A stretch of DNA of 64,000 nucleotides from Henckelia pumila. Taxonomy: Eukaryota > Streptophyta > Magnoliopsida > Lamiales > Gesneriaceae. The stretch lies in NCBI RefSeq assembly GCF_033568475.1, contig NC_133123.1, forward strand, positions 59,899,522 to 59,963,521, written 5' to 3'. A program made the position numbers and the translations under genes. Positions within the stretch are counted from its first letter, which is position 1. Every line of letters starts with the position of its first letter. Positions 33,578-45,180 of this stretch are shown one piece after another. The notes beneath the pieces are model-generated. The model searched no databases, was not told where the DNA came from, and worked only from the letters and a program-made list of their open reading frames with translations.

Positions 33578-33837
33578 TGAGTGCTCATTTACGACGTGAA
33601 AAAGGTTAACTTCAAAATAAAAACGCTCGATGGAATAATAAAAACCACCTCGGATCGGAAAAATCAATTTCAATTTTGAAAAGGGAAAAATAAAAGAGAA
33701 AATTACCTTGGTAGAAAAAGAGGAATTGACGCGAGCGGTGTGAAGAGGAGGCAGGCGAGAAATTGTGTCGATTAATCGGCGTGAAGAGAGAAAACGTGGG
33801 GTGAAGAATTGTGGTCAGCTGCTGAAGAAAAGGAAGT

Positions 33838-33876
<39 letters not shown>

Positions 33877-34857
33877 GGTAGACAAATTAACCCAAAAAAA
33901 TTGAAGGGGGGAAATAATTCTAGAGGTGGAGGTAAAAAAAATCGCTTCCCTCCAACAAACAACGACATTGATTAAAAATGTCATTAAAAACAGTCTAATA
34001 TGTAATTTTTGATTTTAAGATTATGAATTTTTACAAGTGTCATTATAAAATATTTATAAAACACTAAATAAAAAATGTCAGCAAGAGAGTGTCACCATAG
34101 ACTATTATTTTTGCAGTGACTTTTTGCATAAAAATTGTAAATTTTCATGAGCCAGATCAAATTAATGAGAGATATGTTTCATAAAATTGACTCGTATCAC
34201 AGTTTTATAGGAGTTTTGTGTATTTTTTTTTAAAAGAAAGTTGATATTTACACTTCACCTTGTGTTATCTACACTCCATTTTATGTATAAAATATGTGTC
34301 TAATTTACTCACAAGTGGAGTGCAAATAAAATAAAATGGAGTGTAAATATCAATTACATTTTTTAAATCTTCAATTCTATAATTATCTATACTAGCGTGC
34401 ATTGCACGCGATGCATTGCACGCGATGCATGCATATACATAATTTTTTTTAATTTTCATGTTAATTGAAAGGTATCCAAAAAAACATTATAAACAATTTC
34501 ACAATCTCACGCATTAATGTTGGTCAATGATGTTAACAACATTAAGTACCAACACTACTCAAACTCGATAGGTTCAAATGATAACAAATGATTTTAATCA
34601 AAAACCACAGTTATGAATAATAATGCAGCGGAAATAAATAATAAAACAATAAACTTGAAAGTTATTGTGCACAAGTGTAAGCACTTGTGCAATGTTTCAT
34701 GACAAAACTTATTACTAGAACAAAGTAATACGAGATTACAAAAGTCAAATCCTAGTAAACTTATCAAACTTGGATTTCTCAAACTCCGAGAATTCTAACA
34801 ACTCTTCAAAAATCAATATTAAATTGAATTACATAAAACCAATTTTGATATGTTTAC
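33578..34857 (-). repeat. Duplicated segment, copy 1, with a CACTA-type terminus
   Basis: This segment matches 42639-43741 in direct orientation, starting TGAGTGCTCATTTACG and ending near ACATAAAACCAAT. Inside it, 34100-34118 reads GACTATTATTTTTGCAGTG, the end of a CACTA element that extends leftwards on the minus strand, with AATGTCATT subterminal motifs (33975-34090) and a (GA)n tract (33844-33874). Sequence beyond the terminus is also duplicated, so a larger unit than the transposon end was copied. Element D cuts the left side. It differs from copy 2 by a 113-base MITE-like insertion (34241-34353) and an extra GCATTGCACGCGAT repeat near 34395-34425. No gene is supported. Confidence 0.7.
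34241..34353. mobile_element. MITE-like 113-base insertion
   Basis: The segment has perfect 14-base inverted ends, TTGATATTTACACT at 34241-34254 and AGTGTAAATATCAA at 34340-34353, and is AT-rich without coding capacity. The paralogous segment near 43280 lacks it, which supports a separate insertion after the duplication. A clear target duplication is not visible in the T-rich flanks, so the superfamily is open. Confidence 0.6.
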
Positions 34858-34979
34858 ATAAAATCCAATGCTTTTGTAAATATATCAATTAGTTGATTGT
34901 CAGTACCAATCAATTACATACGAATCAAATCTTTTTCAACCAAGTCACGAATAAAGTGATGTCTTATATCTATGTGTTT
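34858..34979 (-). pseudogene. Scrap of copia RNase H C-terminus (copy 1)
   Basis: Minus-strand translation gives KHIDIRHHFIRDLVEKDLIRM, a stop, then LIGTDNQLIDIFTKALD, the conserved C-terminal part of Ty1/copia RNase H (SIRE-like in style). It is cut at 34979/34980 where the gypsy-type LTR X1 begins, just upstream of the histidine motif. The same scrap with the same junction occurs at 61690-61863. Confidence 0.75.
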
Positions 34980-35963
34980 TGTAATACCTAGAAAATTAAG
35001 CGATCGATCTGACCACATGCATGATATTTAGTTGTCTGTTTTAAGTTTAAAATTATAAATTTTTATGTGTTAGATTTAAATTATTTATTTCTAATGTTTA
35101 ACATATTTTTGAGATTTTTGAATGCTAGAGGATGATGTTTGGAGGTTTTCAGGTGAAAAAAATACCCGGACACGAGTTGAGGTATTAATTTAATTTTATT
35201 TTTGGTTATTTAATTGACGAGGGTTTTTAGTCTAATTAATAAAAATAATTTATTTAAATTTTTAGGAATAGACTGGTTAGTAGAATTTAAGTAATTCGTA
35301 GGAGGAACTTCATTTTAATTTAATTCGAACTGGGTTAGTAGAATATTAGAACTTTTATTCTTTTATTTTACCTGGACTGAGTTGGTAGAAAATATTAACT
35401 AAAATTTAAGTTTTTGACTGGGTTTAGATTTTTATTAGAAATTTGATTAAATAAAAGATTAAGTGTGTAAATAGAAAAGAAAAGAAATTAAAAACAAAAA
35501 AAGAAAAGAAAACAGAAAGGTATCAGACGTGAGAAACGAGAGAGAGGGCAGAGAACGTGAAAGGGAGGCTAGGGTTCTTCTTTAAACTTGAGAATTCTTG
35601 GTCCGTCCATGTTCCGGTTGATCTCTGATCCAAGAAAACGTTTTCCAGATCATTTGTTCTTCGATAAAAAGGCAGGTGAAACCCGTTTCTTTCATGTATT
35701 GTTGAAGTAATATATATGTCAAATGATTTACGATGTATTTTTGATGATCTAGATGTATATGTATGAATACACAAAATACATGATTTATAAGTGAGTATTA
35801 TCAAAGAAAAGTGATGTTTTGGGATTTCTTTTTTTTTTTTGGGCGTATCAATGAAAAGTGAGTAAATATTTTTCTATGTTTTTTTGTGCTATGTATGATT
35901 GAGATCGACATGTTTCAAAGCTATTAGGATATTATCGAGTCAAAGAAAAAATTTATAATAGGT

Positions 35964-35967
<4 letters not shown>

Positions 35968-36019
<52 letters not shown>
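35968..36019. repeat. (TA)n microsatellite in X1
   Basis: About 26 TA units, followed by GT-rich sequence. The X3 copy (62846-62873) has about half as many units. A similar unrelated (TA)n tract lies at 37110-37144 inside element F. Confidence 0.95.
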
Positions 36020-36023
<4 letters not shown>

Positions 36024-36076
36024 GGTGGCCGTGTGTGTGTCTTGTGCGTGCCGTGTGCGTGTTTGTGTGTGATCAT

Positions 36077-36547
36077 TGTTGGATCATAAATCCAACGTTG
36101 GGCTTATACGTAAATAATTATGTGTTGTGGACTGTCAAATAAATTTAGCCCATAAAAGTGATCTAAATAAGGTTTCGATTTATTTGGACTTTAATGTATC
36201 TAATAGGGTGTGACATTTAATGTGTAGAACTAGTTGTCTTTTCTATTTGATTGATGTGCTTAAATAGAATCCCAAATTATAAATAAAGGGTTATAGTCCC
36301 CAGATCACACGACGACGTCTACATCGACACAGTCATTCTATTCTATTTCACAACGATAATTAGAGAGCGTGGGAGAACTGAAGGAACTCTCAAGGCAAAT
36401 CGTGTTGATCTGGAAGGCCAAACCACACAGATCTACAAGTACTTATTGTTATGGATTCAGGTACGCTTCTGCTTCAGTTTACAGTTTTAATCTTGATGAT
36501 TTAACATGAAGATTTTGGATTTGAGTTTATATGGATTTTTCTCAATA
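36077..36547 (+). repeat. 5' LTR of element F
   Basis: About 471 bases, beginning TGTTGGATCATAAATCC; a TATA-like TATAAATAAAG lies at about 36278-36288. It ends TTCTCAATA just before the primer site. The exact inner edge is uncertain by about three bases. Confidence 0.85.
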
Positions 36548-36549
36548 AG

Positions 36550-36562
36550 TGGTATCAGAGCC
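36550..36562 (+). promoter_or_regulatory. Primer-binding site of element F
   Basis: TGGTATCAGAGCC follows the 5' LTR; initiator tRNA-Met type, plus orientation. Confidence 0.85.
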
Positions 36563-37105
36563 ACTCATGTTTAAATCATTGAGATTTAATTTAGATTCGA
36601 TTTGGTTTAATAGAAAACAGACTATGATTATTTTGAATTAAATTCAAATTTTTCAGTCTAGATTATTTTTATATATTTTAGGATTTTTTTTAAAAAAAAC
36701 TGGAAATTCGAATTTTTCGGCTAGGGTTTTAGGGCCGCCGGAAATCGTGCAAATCGGCCATCCTACAGGCCGTTTCCGGCAGCAATTGATGATGCGTTTT
36801 TTTGCCCATAACCAGGCGCCTCACACAGCATCAACTAATCGTCGGAAAATGTCGCATAAACGCCCGATTTTGAATCCAAAGTCTCACCTGCAGGTCGCGA
36901 GCTTCGAAAATTTTGGGGCCAATTTTCCGGCCGATAAAGCAACGATCGGGACAGGTGATGGCACCGTGGTGGTCGTATCCATGTGTGCTATCTCTGGACG
37001 ATCGGAATAGGTCGGAGTAAGGGCGGCGGCATCTAGTTGAGGAAGATAATGGGTTAGGGATTTTTTTTTTGGGGGCAATTTTCCAATTTTTGAAAATTTT
37101 AAAAA

Positions 37106-37148
<43 letters not shown>

Positions 37149-38279
37149 AAATCAATGAAACGAAAATATTTCAGATTTTTGGTAAATTTTTCTAACCCAT
37201 CATATATTTTTTCTGATAAAGTTTAATTCGATTATAAACCCATTTTGTTTTGGGTTTTAAGGATAATTGGGTTAAAGGTTTAAATTTTTAATTATTTAAA
37301 TAATGATAAGGTTATTTTTATATATTTTAAAATGAGTTGATTAAAATCAATTTATTTTGAAATATAAAAAAGTTTGTATATGTAATTTTTATGAGTATTA
37401 ATCGGCCCAAAGGAAGGTTAATATTTAATATAGTTACATATGCGTTTTATAAGGGTAAAAAGTGATAGTTATTCGATTTTCATGTGAATAATAATCGGCC
37501 CAAAGAAAGATTCTTATTTGACATGTTATTTACTATCAATTTTTGGTATCCCTTATGAGGTTTGCATTATTTGAATTAATTGATTATTTTCTATGGATTA
37601 AGTTTATCTGGTCAATATAAATGAGTCATTAAATGTTTTTGAATATACGGGAATCCAACCCGAAAAGATCACACCCATGACCAGATAATTGCCTGATTTG
37701 CCCACCAGACATCATTGACCGTACAGTCAATGGTTAAATAATTGAATTTGACCAAAAATACTTAAAATTTATTTTTTAAGAAAATGGTCAATTTCTTTGA
37801 TATTAAATTTGAATAAAGGAACATTTAAGGTATATATTTTGGGATAAATTGATTGAAGCAGCATTTCACCAAAGTGACCTCTATTGTGGAAATTAATTTT
37901 TTTTGGAATATAAAAAGTTTTGTACATGTAACTTATGTGAATAATTAATCGGCCCAAAGGAAGGTTATTATTTAGCATAGTTACATGTGCACTTGTGATA
38001 ATAAATGCGTGATTATTATTCGGTTTTTACATATGAATAATAAATCGGTCCAAAGAAAGATTTATTATTTGATATGTTCTTTTGATCAGTATTTGATTAC
38101 TGCACCAAGATATCATTTATAAGTTAATATTTTGTCCAAAGATGGAATATTAATGGAGTGTCCGGTATCTTGAGATGGGGATTGCATTTATTTAAATTTA
38201 ATATTACTTATTAGGGCATTTTTGTGAGCATATTTAATTTATTGATAATTTTTTGTTCAGTTATTATTTGAATATTTCT
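36563..38279 (+). other. Leader and decayed gag region of element F
   Basis: No gag core can be recognised. The first part has a GC-richer stretch (36720-37040) with short frames on both strands that do not resemble known proteins, then a (TA)n tract at 37110-37144. Further on, three related blocks with AATCGGCCCAAAGGAAGGTT-like phrases recur at about 37400, 37490, 37945 and 38040, a set of local duplications in otherwise AT-rich sequence. Confidence 0.5.
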
Positions 38280-41200
38280 TCTAGTTTTACTGTCTTCATC
38301 AAATTTATTCTTACTTTCAAAGATGCTCGTTACTTCAAGTTATGGAAAAGTTAACATCTTGATAGTTCTTGGAATAATGATAAAAAAATATTGCAATAAC
38401 GATTGATTCAAGTATATCTTTCTGAACTAGAGTATCTATTTTGCAAGGAGGGAGATGGAAAGGTAGGAGAAATTAAATTGCATGTGTGATGATCATTAAG
38501 ATAAGTCATTCAGGTATCCTTAGGGCAATATGTAGAAAATATATAATTACAGTTAAGAATCATATTCAGAATTTTGAAACTAAGATTTGTCAAGAATGAA
38601 AGGGTGAATTTTGTACATTCTTGACGTACAACTTCATTTTCAATGAGGTATAAAGATAAATGATTAAGGATAAAATAAGCTGCAGATATAGCAGCTCAAA
38701 AGGAACAACAAAAGAAACCGAGTGAATCGAAAAATAATAGTTGTTTCTTATGTGGAGCTAAAAGGCTAATGAAAAGAATTTTTCTTAATTTGGTTTGTTT
38801 TAAGAATAATTTATCTTTGATGTCACATATGGTGGATAGATTTTGGTGCTATCATCAGTGTGTCTATGCTGAGTTATTATTATTGCTAAAGCTCAAATGA
38901 TGATGAAAGATTCATCGCTGTACAATGGCAAAACAGTTAAAGTTGAAATAATTGAAAATTTTAGATTATTGTTAAGGCCTGAGTTTTATTTGAATTTGAA
39001 TGAACATTTATTGTACCGACTTTCAGTCGAAATAATTTTTATTTTTATTTTGGGCAAATTCGGTTTCTCTTGCTCATTTGAAAATGAAAATTTAGGTTAT
39101 TTCAAGATTCAAAATTGGTTGGCTCTGGATTTTCAACTCGTTACAATAATCTTTTTTTGGTTGATACAATTGTTTCATTTAATGAGCCCCTGCAATTAAA
39201 TTTAAAAGTCTCAAAGATAAAATTCCAGTAAATGATAATTCGGTTACGTCGTGACATGAGATATTATGTTATATCTTCAGATGGAGAAAAAAAAAACTTA
39301 TGTCTGACGAAATTCTCAATCCTTTATATTTAACATATTTTGATATTTGTTTTAACTGTATAAAGGGAAAACAAACAAAATAAAGGAGATTTGAAGTCAA
39401 CAAGAATTTAGATGTCTATGAACTTATGAATATGGATATTAGTGGGTCTTCCATATGGTTTTTAGGAATGATCAACAATAATTTATATTGTTCATAGATT
39501 ATTATTTTAGATATTACTTCTTATATCTCATTTATGGAAAAACACTAATGACTGCAGCATATATCCTTAACAAAATTTGATTAAAGGGATTCTTAAAGAT
39601 CTAAGGGGTAAAAGTTTTATGGTCCCACAATTATTTTGATTCTTATTTAGGAAAATGCTTGGTTTTTGAGGATGTCGAGTTTGTGGGGGGAGATAAAATT
39701 ATGAAAATTGTCTTTAAGGAAAAATATTTTAATATTCTCACAGGTGTTATTGACATTGATCAAAATTCTATTTTGACTTTGTTTAAAACACAATATGGTA
39801 AGACAATTTAAGAAAATCTTTCATTCAAGAAATATTCTAAAAGAACAAACTCTTACATCTCAATAACCTCGTTATTATGGAGTTCCACTCGAGAGAGAAG
39901 AAATACAGTCTTAGGTAATTTGATTGTATTTCTCCAAGAGAATAAGGTCAAGTCATGAAAAATTCTAACTCTCGAAATGGATTGATGTCAATATAAAGAG
40001 ATAAAATCTATGAAAGACAATGACATTTGATATCTTGTCCCATTGCCTAAATTGTGAAGTTCATTGGTTCTAAATGGATATTTAAAACCATGAGTATTCA
40101 AAAGGTAATGTGAGAGATATAAGACTTGTCTTGTCATTCATAGGTTTTACATAGTAAGGACATCAATAGTAAAGGGTCTTTCTCTTTGGTTTATTTGAAG
40201 GACTCTTCAGGAATATATTGACATAGTACTAAATTTTAATTAATAATTGATTTTTTTACATTTCATCATGTGATCATCTCGTTCGGTTTGAGATGAATTT
40301 GGTCAATGATTGTATATATCATAAGTTCAGTGGGAGTAAATATTTTTCTGGTTTTCTATGTGATGCTAGCCTACTCGCTAACAACGATATAGATATGTTT
40401 AATGACACCAAGAGATTTTTAGCTAAGAATTTTGAGATGAAATATCTTGGTGATGCATCTTTTGTACTGGGTATCCAGATACATTGGGATCTCTCGCGAT
40501 GTATTCTTGGATTATCACAGAAAAGCTATATCGAGAAAGTTCTAAAGAGATATGGGATGCAAGATTGTAAAATAATTGATATCCCTAAGTTGAGGGAGAC
40601 AATTTAGTCTCAATCAGTGCCCTAATAATGATTTAAGAAAAGAAATACAAAAGATTCTTTATGGCTTAGAAGTAGGGAATCTAATGTATTGATAAGGTTT
40701 ATACACGTATATTCTTTATATGCGTGACTGAGATGTTGGACAGATATCTAAATAATTCAAGAGTAGACTATTGGAAAATAGTCAATTACGTATTATGAAA
40801 TTTATAGAAAATAAGGAATTATATGCTCACATATCAGAGGTCATATCGGTTTTGAGATCATTTGGTATACTGACTCTGATTTATGGGATGCCTAGATAGT
40901 GTTAAAACTATGTTGGATTATTTAAATCTATTGTCAAAAGGTGTCATCTCACAAAAGAGTACTAAAAGTCATTTATTATAGTCTCTTTTGTCATGACAGT
41001 AGATTTTATAGTGTGTCATAAGACATCCAATCAAGTTTCTGATTATTGAAGTAAGAGTTCAGAGTGAATAATGTCTATAAAGCACATCGGTACAAACTCC
41101 ATGATTGCGGATCCACTTGCTAAGGGACTATCACCCAAAAGGTTTTGTGTGCACATTATTTGTATGGGTGTTTCGTCATTCAAGGATATTCAGGTTTTGT
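38280..41200 (+). pseudogene. Element F gag-pol remnant
   Basis: Only pieces of a copia polyprotein survive on the plus strand. Near 38730-38770 CFLCGAKRLMKR recalls a gag zinc knuckle. Near 39880-39955 a stretch ending VFLQEN recalls the region before RT. The best piece is 40293-40607: NDIDMFNDTKRFLAKNFEMKYLGDASFVLGIQIH and LSQKSYIEKVLKRYGMQDC, the RT sequence just after the catalytic site. Near 41075-41165 the end of RNase H reads HIGTNSMIADPLAKGLSPKRF. Stops and frameshifts separate all pieces. The protein once made would have been an RT-RNase H; this copy is dead. Confidence 0.8.
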
Positions 41201-41633
41201 GAGAGTTTGTAATTTTAAATGCTTTTATAGACATGTTTCAGTGATTTGGTTTTTTGGTTTATGGATACATAAGGGAAGGTTATTTTTGCAGAAATAAAGG
41301 TTTTGATTTATTCACACTCTGACTCTGTTTTGGTTGATCTCACTAAGGTTTAAGGGTGGACCAGTTGGCAATAAGCATGTTAAGATCACGTTACATGAAA
41401 TTTCTATGCTACACATCCACATCATAATCCATGTCGTTCAGTTATCTGACATATGTGACCATTGATGGGTCGAGTTACGATAAATGTGACAAAGGCCTCT
41501 TTGATCCTATGTTAGTATGATTGATGTACCATATTAGCAGTAGATACATTACGGTAATGGCAGCAAAGTTGAGCTCATTAGGTTATTTTGCAAAATATAA
41601 TTATAAAGTTTCACATATATCCCAGTGGGAGAT

Positions 41634-42110
41634 TGCTGGATCATAAATCCAACGTTGGGCTTATATGTAAATAATTATATGTTGTGGACTGTCAAATAAA
41701 GTTATCCCATAAAATTATTCTAAATATGATTTCGGTTTATTTGGGCTTTAATGTATCTAATAGGGTGTGACCTTTAATGTGTAGATACTAGTGGACTTTT
41801 CTATTTGATTGATGGACTTAAATAAAATCCCAAATTATAAATAAAGGGTTATGGTCCCCAGATCACACGACGATGTCTACATCGACACATTCATTCTATT
41901 CGATTCCCATCGATAGTTACAGAGTGTGAGATAACTGAAGAAACTCTCAAGGCAAATCGTGTTGATCTGGAAGGCCAAACCACACAGATCTACAAGTACT
42001 TATTGTTATTGATTCAGGTACGCTTCCCCTTCTGCTTCAGTTTACAATTTTATTCTTGATGATTTAACGTGATGATTCTGGATTTAAGTTTATATGAATT
42101 TTCCCCAAAA
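41634..42110 (+). repeat. 3' LTR of element F
   Basis: About 477 bases matching 36077-36547 with scattered changes (for example TTATCCC against TTAGCCC near 41701) and an extra CCCCTT near 42025. Followed by the right target duplicate ATCGT. Confidence 0.85.
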
Positions 42111-42545
42111 ATCGTGTCTCTGTGTGTGATGTGTTTGTATTTTCCAGCATGTGTGTGAGTGTATTTTTGTGTGTTTTTGTGTGCTGGTGTGTGTGTGTAT
42201 GCGTGTATGTGTGTGTGCGTATTGTGCGGGTATGTGCATGTGTAGTGTGTGTGAGTGTGTATGGGTTTTTGGTGGGTGGTGTTGTGTGTTTTTGTGTTCT
42301 GAATTTTTGAGAAAAGGTTGAGGTGAGGTAAAAGGAATTTTTATGGCTTGTGGTGAATTTATGATGAAAATTGACGACGTGATGGATAAGGGCTTCGGGT
42401 CATAATGTCCCACCACTTGAGGTTGACGAAGTGTTGGATAAGACCTTCGTGTCATAATGCCCCTCCACTAAACGAAGTGTGGATATAGGCTCTCAGGTCA
42501 TGATGCCCTTCCCACGAGAAAGATGGAGTGTGGATGTAGGCCTTT
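42111..42545. repeat. GT-rich tract and ~50-base tandem repeat in X1
   Basis: 42111-42300 is rich in TGTG and yields artefactual Val/Cys-rich frames. At 42373, about 42425, 42474 and 42522, four diverged ~50-base units begin GACGAMGTG (or close variants) and contain GGATAAGRCCTTCGGGTCATAATG-like text. The same array is at 63181-63365. Confidence 0.75.
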
Positions 42546-43741
42546 TAAAAAAATTGATTTAAAGGCAAAACTCACCACGCTAAATAATTATTAGAGATGC
42601 CATTAGCTACAGCTGAGAATGAAATAAAACATTAGAAACATGAGTGCTCATTTACGACGTGAAAAAGGTTAACTTCAAAATAAAAACACTCGATGGAATA
42701 ATAAAAACCACCTCGGATCGAAAAAATCAATTTCAATTTTGAAAAGGGAAAAATAAAAGGGAAAATTACCTGATCAGTAGAAAAAGAGAAATTGACGCGA
42801 TCGGTGTGAAGAGAAGGCAAGCGAGAAATCGTGTTGATTAATCGGTGTGAAGAGAGAAAACGTGGGGTGAAGAATTGTGGTCAGCTGCTGAAGAAAAGGA
42901 AGTAAGAGAGAGAGAGAGAGAGAGAGAGTAGGGTAGACAAATTAACCCAAAAAAATTGAAGGGTGAAAATAATTCTAGAGGTGGAGGTAAAAGAAATCGC
43001 TTTCCTCCAATAAACAACGACATTGATTAAAAATATCATTAAAAACAGTCTAATATGTATCTTTTTATTTTAAGATTACGAGTTTTTACAAGTGTAATTA
43101 TAAAATATTTATAAAACACTAAATAAAAAATGTCATCAAGAGAGGGTCACCATAGACTATTATTTTTGTAGTGACTTTTTGCATAAATATAGTAAATTTT
43201 CATGAGGCATGTCGAATTAATGAAAGATATGTTTCACAAAATTGACCCGTATCACAGTTTTATAGGATTTTTTATGAATTTTTTTAAATCTTCAATTCTA
43301 TAATTATCTATATTAGCGTGCATTGCACGCGATGCATGCATATACATAAATTTTTTTATATTAGTTAATTTTCATGTTATTTGAAAGGTATTCAAAAAAC
43401 ATTATAAACGATTTCACAATCTCACACATTAATGTTGGTCTACAATGTTAACAACATTAAGTACCAACACTACTCAAACTCGATAGGTTCAAATGATAAC
43501 AAATGAGTTTAATCAAAGACCACAGTTATGAATAATTATGCAGTGGAAATAAAGAATAAAACAATAAACTTGAAAGTTATTGTGAACAAGTGCTCATGAC
43601 AAAAATTATTACTAGAACAAAGTAATACGAGATTACAAAAGTTAAATCATATTAAACATATCAAAATTGGATTTCTCAAACTCAGAGAATTCTAACAACT
43701 CTTCAAAATTCAATATTAAATTGAATTACATAAAACCAATA
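42546..43741 (-). repeat. Duplicated segment, copy 2, with a CACTA-type terminus
   Basis: From 42639 the sequence follows copy 1 (33578 onward) to about 43741. The CACTA terminus is better preserved here: 43155-43173 reads GACTATTATTTTTGTAGTG, the complement of CACTACAAAAATAATAGTC. A (GA)n tract lies at 42905-42928. The first ~90 bases (42546-42638) continue the element leftwards beyond the part kept in copy 1. No intact transposase is present and no opposite CACTA terminus is found nearby. Confidence 0.7.
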
Positions 43742-44171
43742 GAATATCAAATAAACTCAAAGAGTAAATGAGACAAAGCCACAGTAAAATCCTTGATAAT
43801 CTTCACAAGATCTTCGATACTTGTGTTGTGTTCTCTTGCTTCTTTATCACCGTGAGTTTCTTTACACGTATATTGCAAATCTCTTGTCTCTCTTGAAGGT
43901 TTTTCTCTTTTCTTTTTCTCTCGGTCACCTCTTACTTAAATCCTCAAAATGATACGATATTATTTGCATTCCTTCGATTTAGTCCCGAGAATATGGAAAC
44001 AAATCATTTTTTTAAAAAAGTAAAAGAAAACAATCAAATAGAATAATTACAGAATGTCAAAAATAAAAAATAAACTTCTAATATTCAAGGAAAAAATTAA
44101 GTGGAAATTAATTTTCTTTCAATCTCTCTCTTTTTTCCTTTCTAGATAAAATAAAACTGGCAAATACTTAG
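43742..44171. other. Non-coding spacer
   Basis: AT-rich sequence with a pyrimidine-rich stretch (about 43895-43925). No coding signal, tRNA or repeat partner was recognised. Confidence 0.4.
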
Positions 44172-45180
44172 TATGAGACAGTCTCACGAGACGAATCTTT
44201 GACCCGGATCCATCGCTGTGACCCGCTATACCCGCTATATTTTAATCCAATTCTCACGTTAATTGAGCCCAAACTTTTTATCACCATACTTGCAAAATTG
44301 AACGGAAATCTTCATCGCCTTGCTTTCGATTTCGACAGAAAAATTCCCAACCCATCTTGAATCGAAGAAGTTACAACCGTTATTCAACTATCCCTCTGAA
44401 ACTACTTCAAATCGATTGTTGTAATCAATTAGGAGGTCGATTGAAGCGATTGTCTAATATGAAGGCGATGACCCTCTCCAGACATGGATCGAGTGAGTGA
44501 TTTTATTATATTTTATGTTGGCTTCTAGATGACTTTTTTGTAGATTGTTTGGTCAATTGATTTGGGGAGTTCTGGTTCATGGTTGGTCGACACGAACGAG
44601 AAGAAATTTAACTAACTAATCGTCTTTTGATTGGGATATTAGAATGGATATTTTTGTTGTTAGTATTGAAGATTCTTTGAGAAGTGGTTCTTTAGGAATT
44701 TAAGAAACTGCTGACTTCAGCTTCAGTTGTCGTGAAATTGAATGGTTTGATACTCTGGTTAGATTGTCCTTGGTCCTGTATTAGTAATAAGTTAGCTAAA
44801 TTGAACCGGAGTTGGCATAATCTGTTTTGAAAGATTTGGATTTGGTTATGTTTTGTTTCAATGCTGAAATTAGGTTGTCTTAGATATATCTGCATTTGCA
44901 AATGCTGCATCATATTTGGATTTCCACTTTTGGGCTTGAATTCTTTTGTAGCCGTGTATTTCATTGTTCTGATATTTCTTTGCATTAGTCGATGCAATGA
45001 AGGCTGATGTTCTTATAGAAGGGGTCAAGCACATAAGGAATTGAGGCGACTAGGAGTATTTTGTTTTTTGAAAGTGTTTGCCTTTTCTTTTTCCGATTAC
45101 CTTTGGCTGCTGGAGAATGTTAATAATTTTCTCCAATTTCAGTTATATTTGTTCTCACAATACCTTCGCCATTTTTGTAG

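Larger units (their letters stand above)
36077..42110 (+). mobile_element. Element F: decayed Ty1/copia inserted in X1
   Basis: Direct repeats at 36077-36547 and 41634-42110 begin TGYTGGATCATAAATCC and enclose a 5.1-kb interior with a Met-type primer site (36550-36562) and a polypurine-like CCCAGTGGGAGAT at 41621-41633. The flanks are ATCAT on the left and ATCGT on the right; the uninterrupted X3 copy has ATCGT at this point, so these are a target duplication with one CpG-type change. The interior holds short copia remnants. The left edge starts TG, but the right edge seems to end in AAAA rather than CA. Confidence 0.85.
34980..42545 (+). repeat. Gypsy-type LTR X1, split by element F
   Basis: The LTR-like sequence runs 34980-36076 and 42111-42545 and matches 61864-63350 (X3) over its length. 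It begins TGTAATACCTAG, followed by AAGCGATCGATCTGACC, a style of chromovirus LTR start. It contains a purine-rich leader (about 35520-35575), a (TA)n tract, a GT-rich tract and a tandem ~50-base repeat. No primer site or internal region follows, and X1 stops at 42545 where copy 2 of the duplicated segment starts. It may be a solo or truncated LTR; assignment to Ty3/gypsy is by LTR style only. Confidence 0.6.

Noticed and set aside
33844..33874. (GA)n tract as a regulatory GAGA element
   Set aside because: A microsatellite of differing length in the two copies; no evidence of function.
33612..33968. 118-codon minus frame with a Ser-Leu run
   Set aside because: The Ser-Leu run is the (GA)n tract; the copy at 42838-43023 differs in length and frame. 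No homology.
36747..37078. Overlapping frames on both strands in the element F leader
   Set aside because: GC-richer stretch with no recognisable protein and no match to copia gag; treated as leader sequence.
42090..42455. 121-codon His/Thr-rich minus frame and Val/Cys-rich plus frames, also 62945-63139
   Set aside because: They are translations of the GT-rich tract and tandem repeat within X1 and X3; composition alone keeps the frames open.
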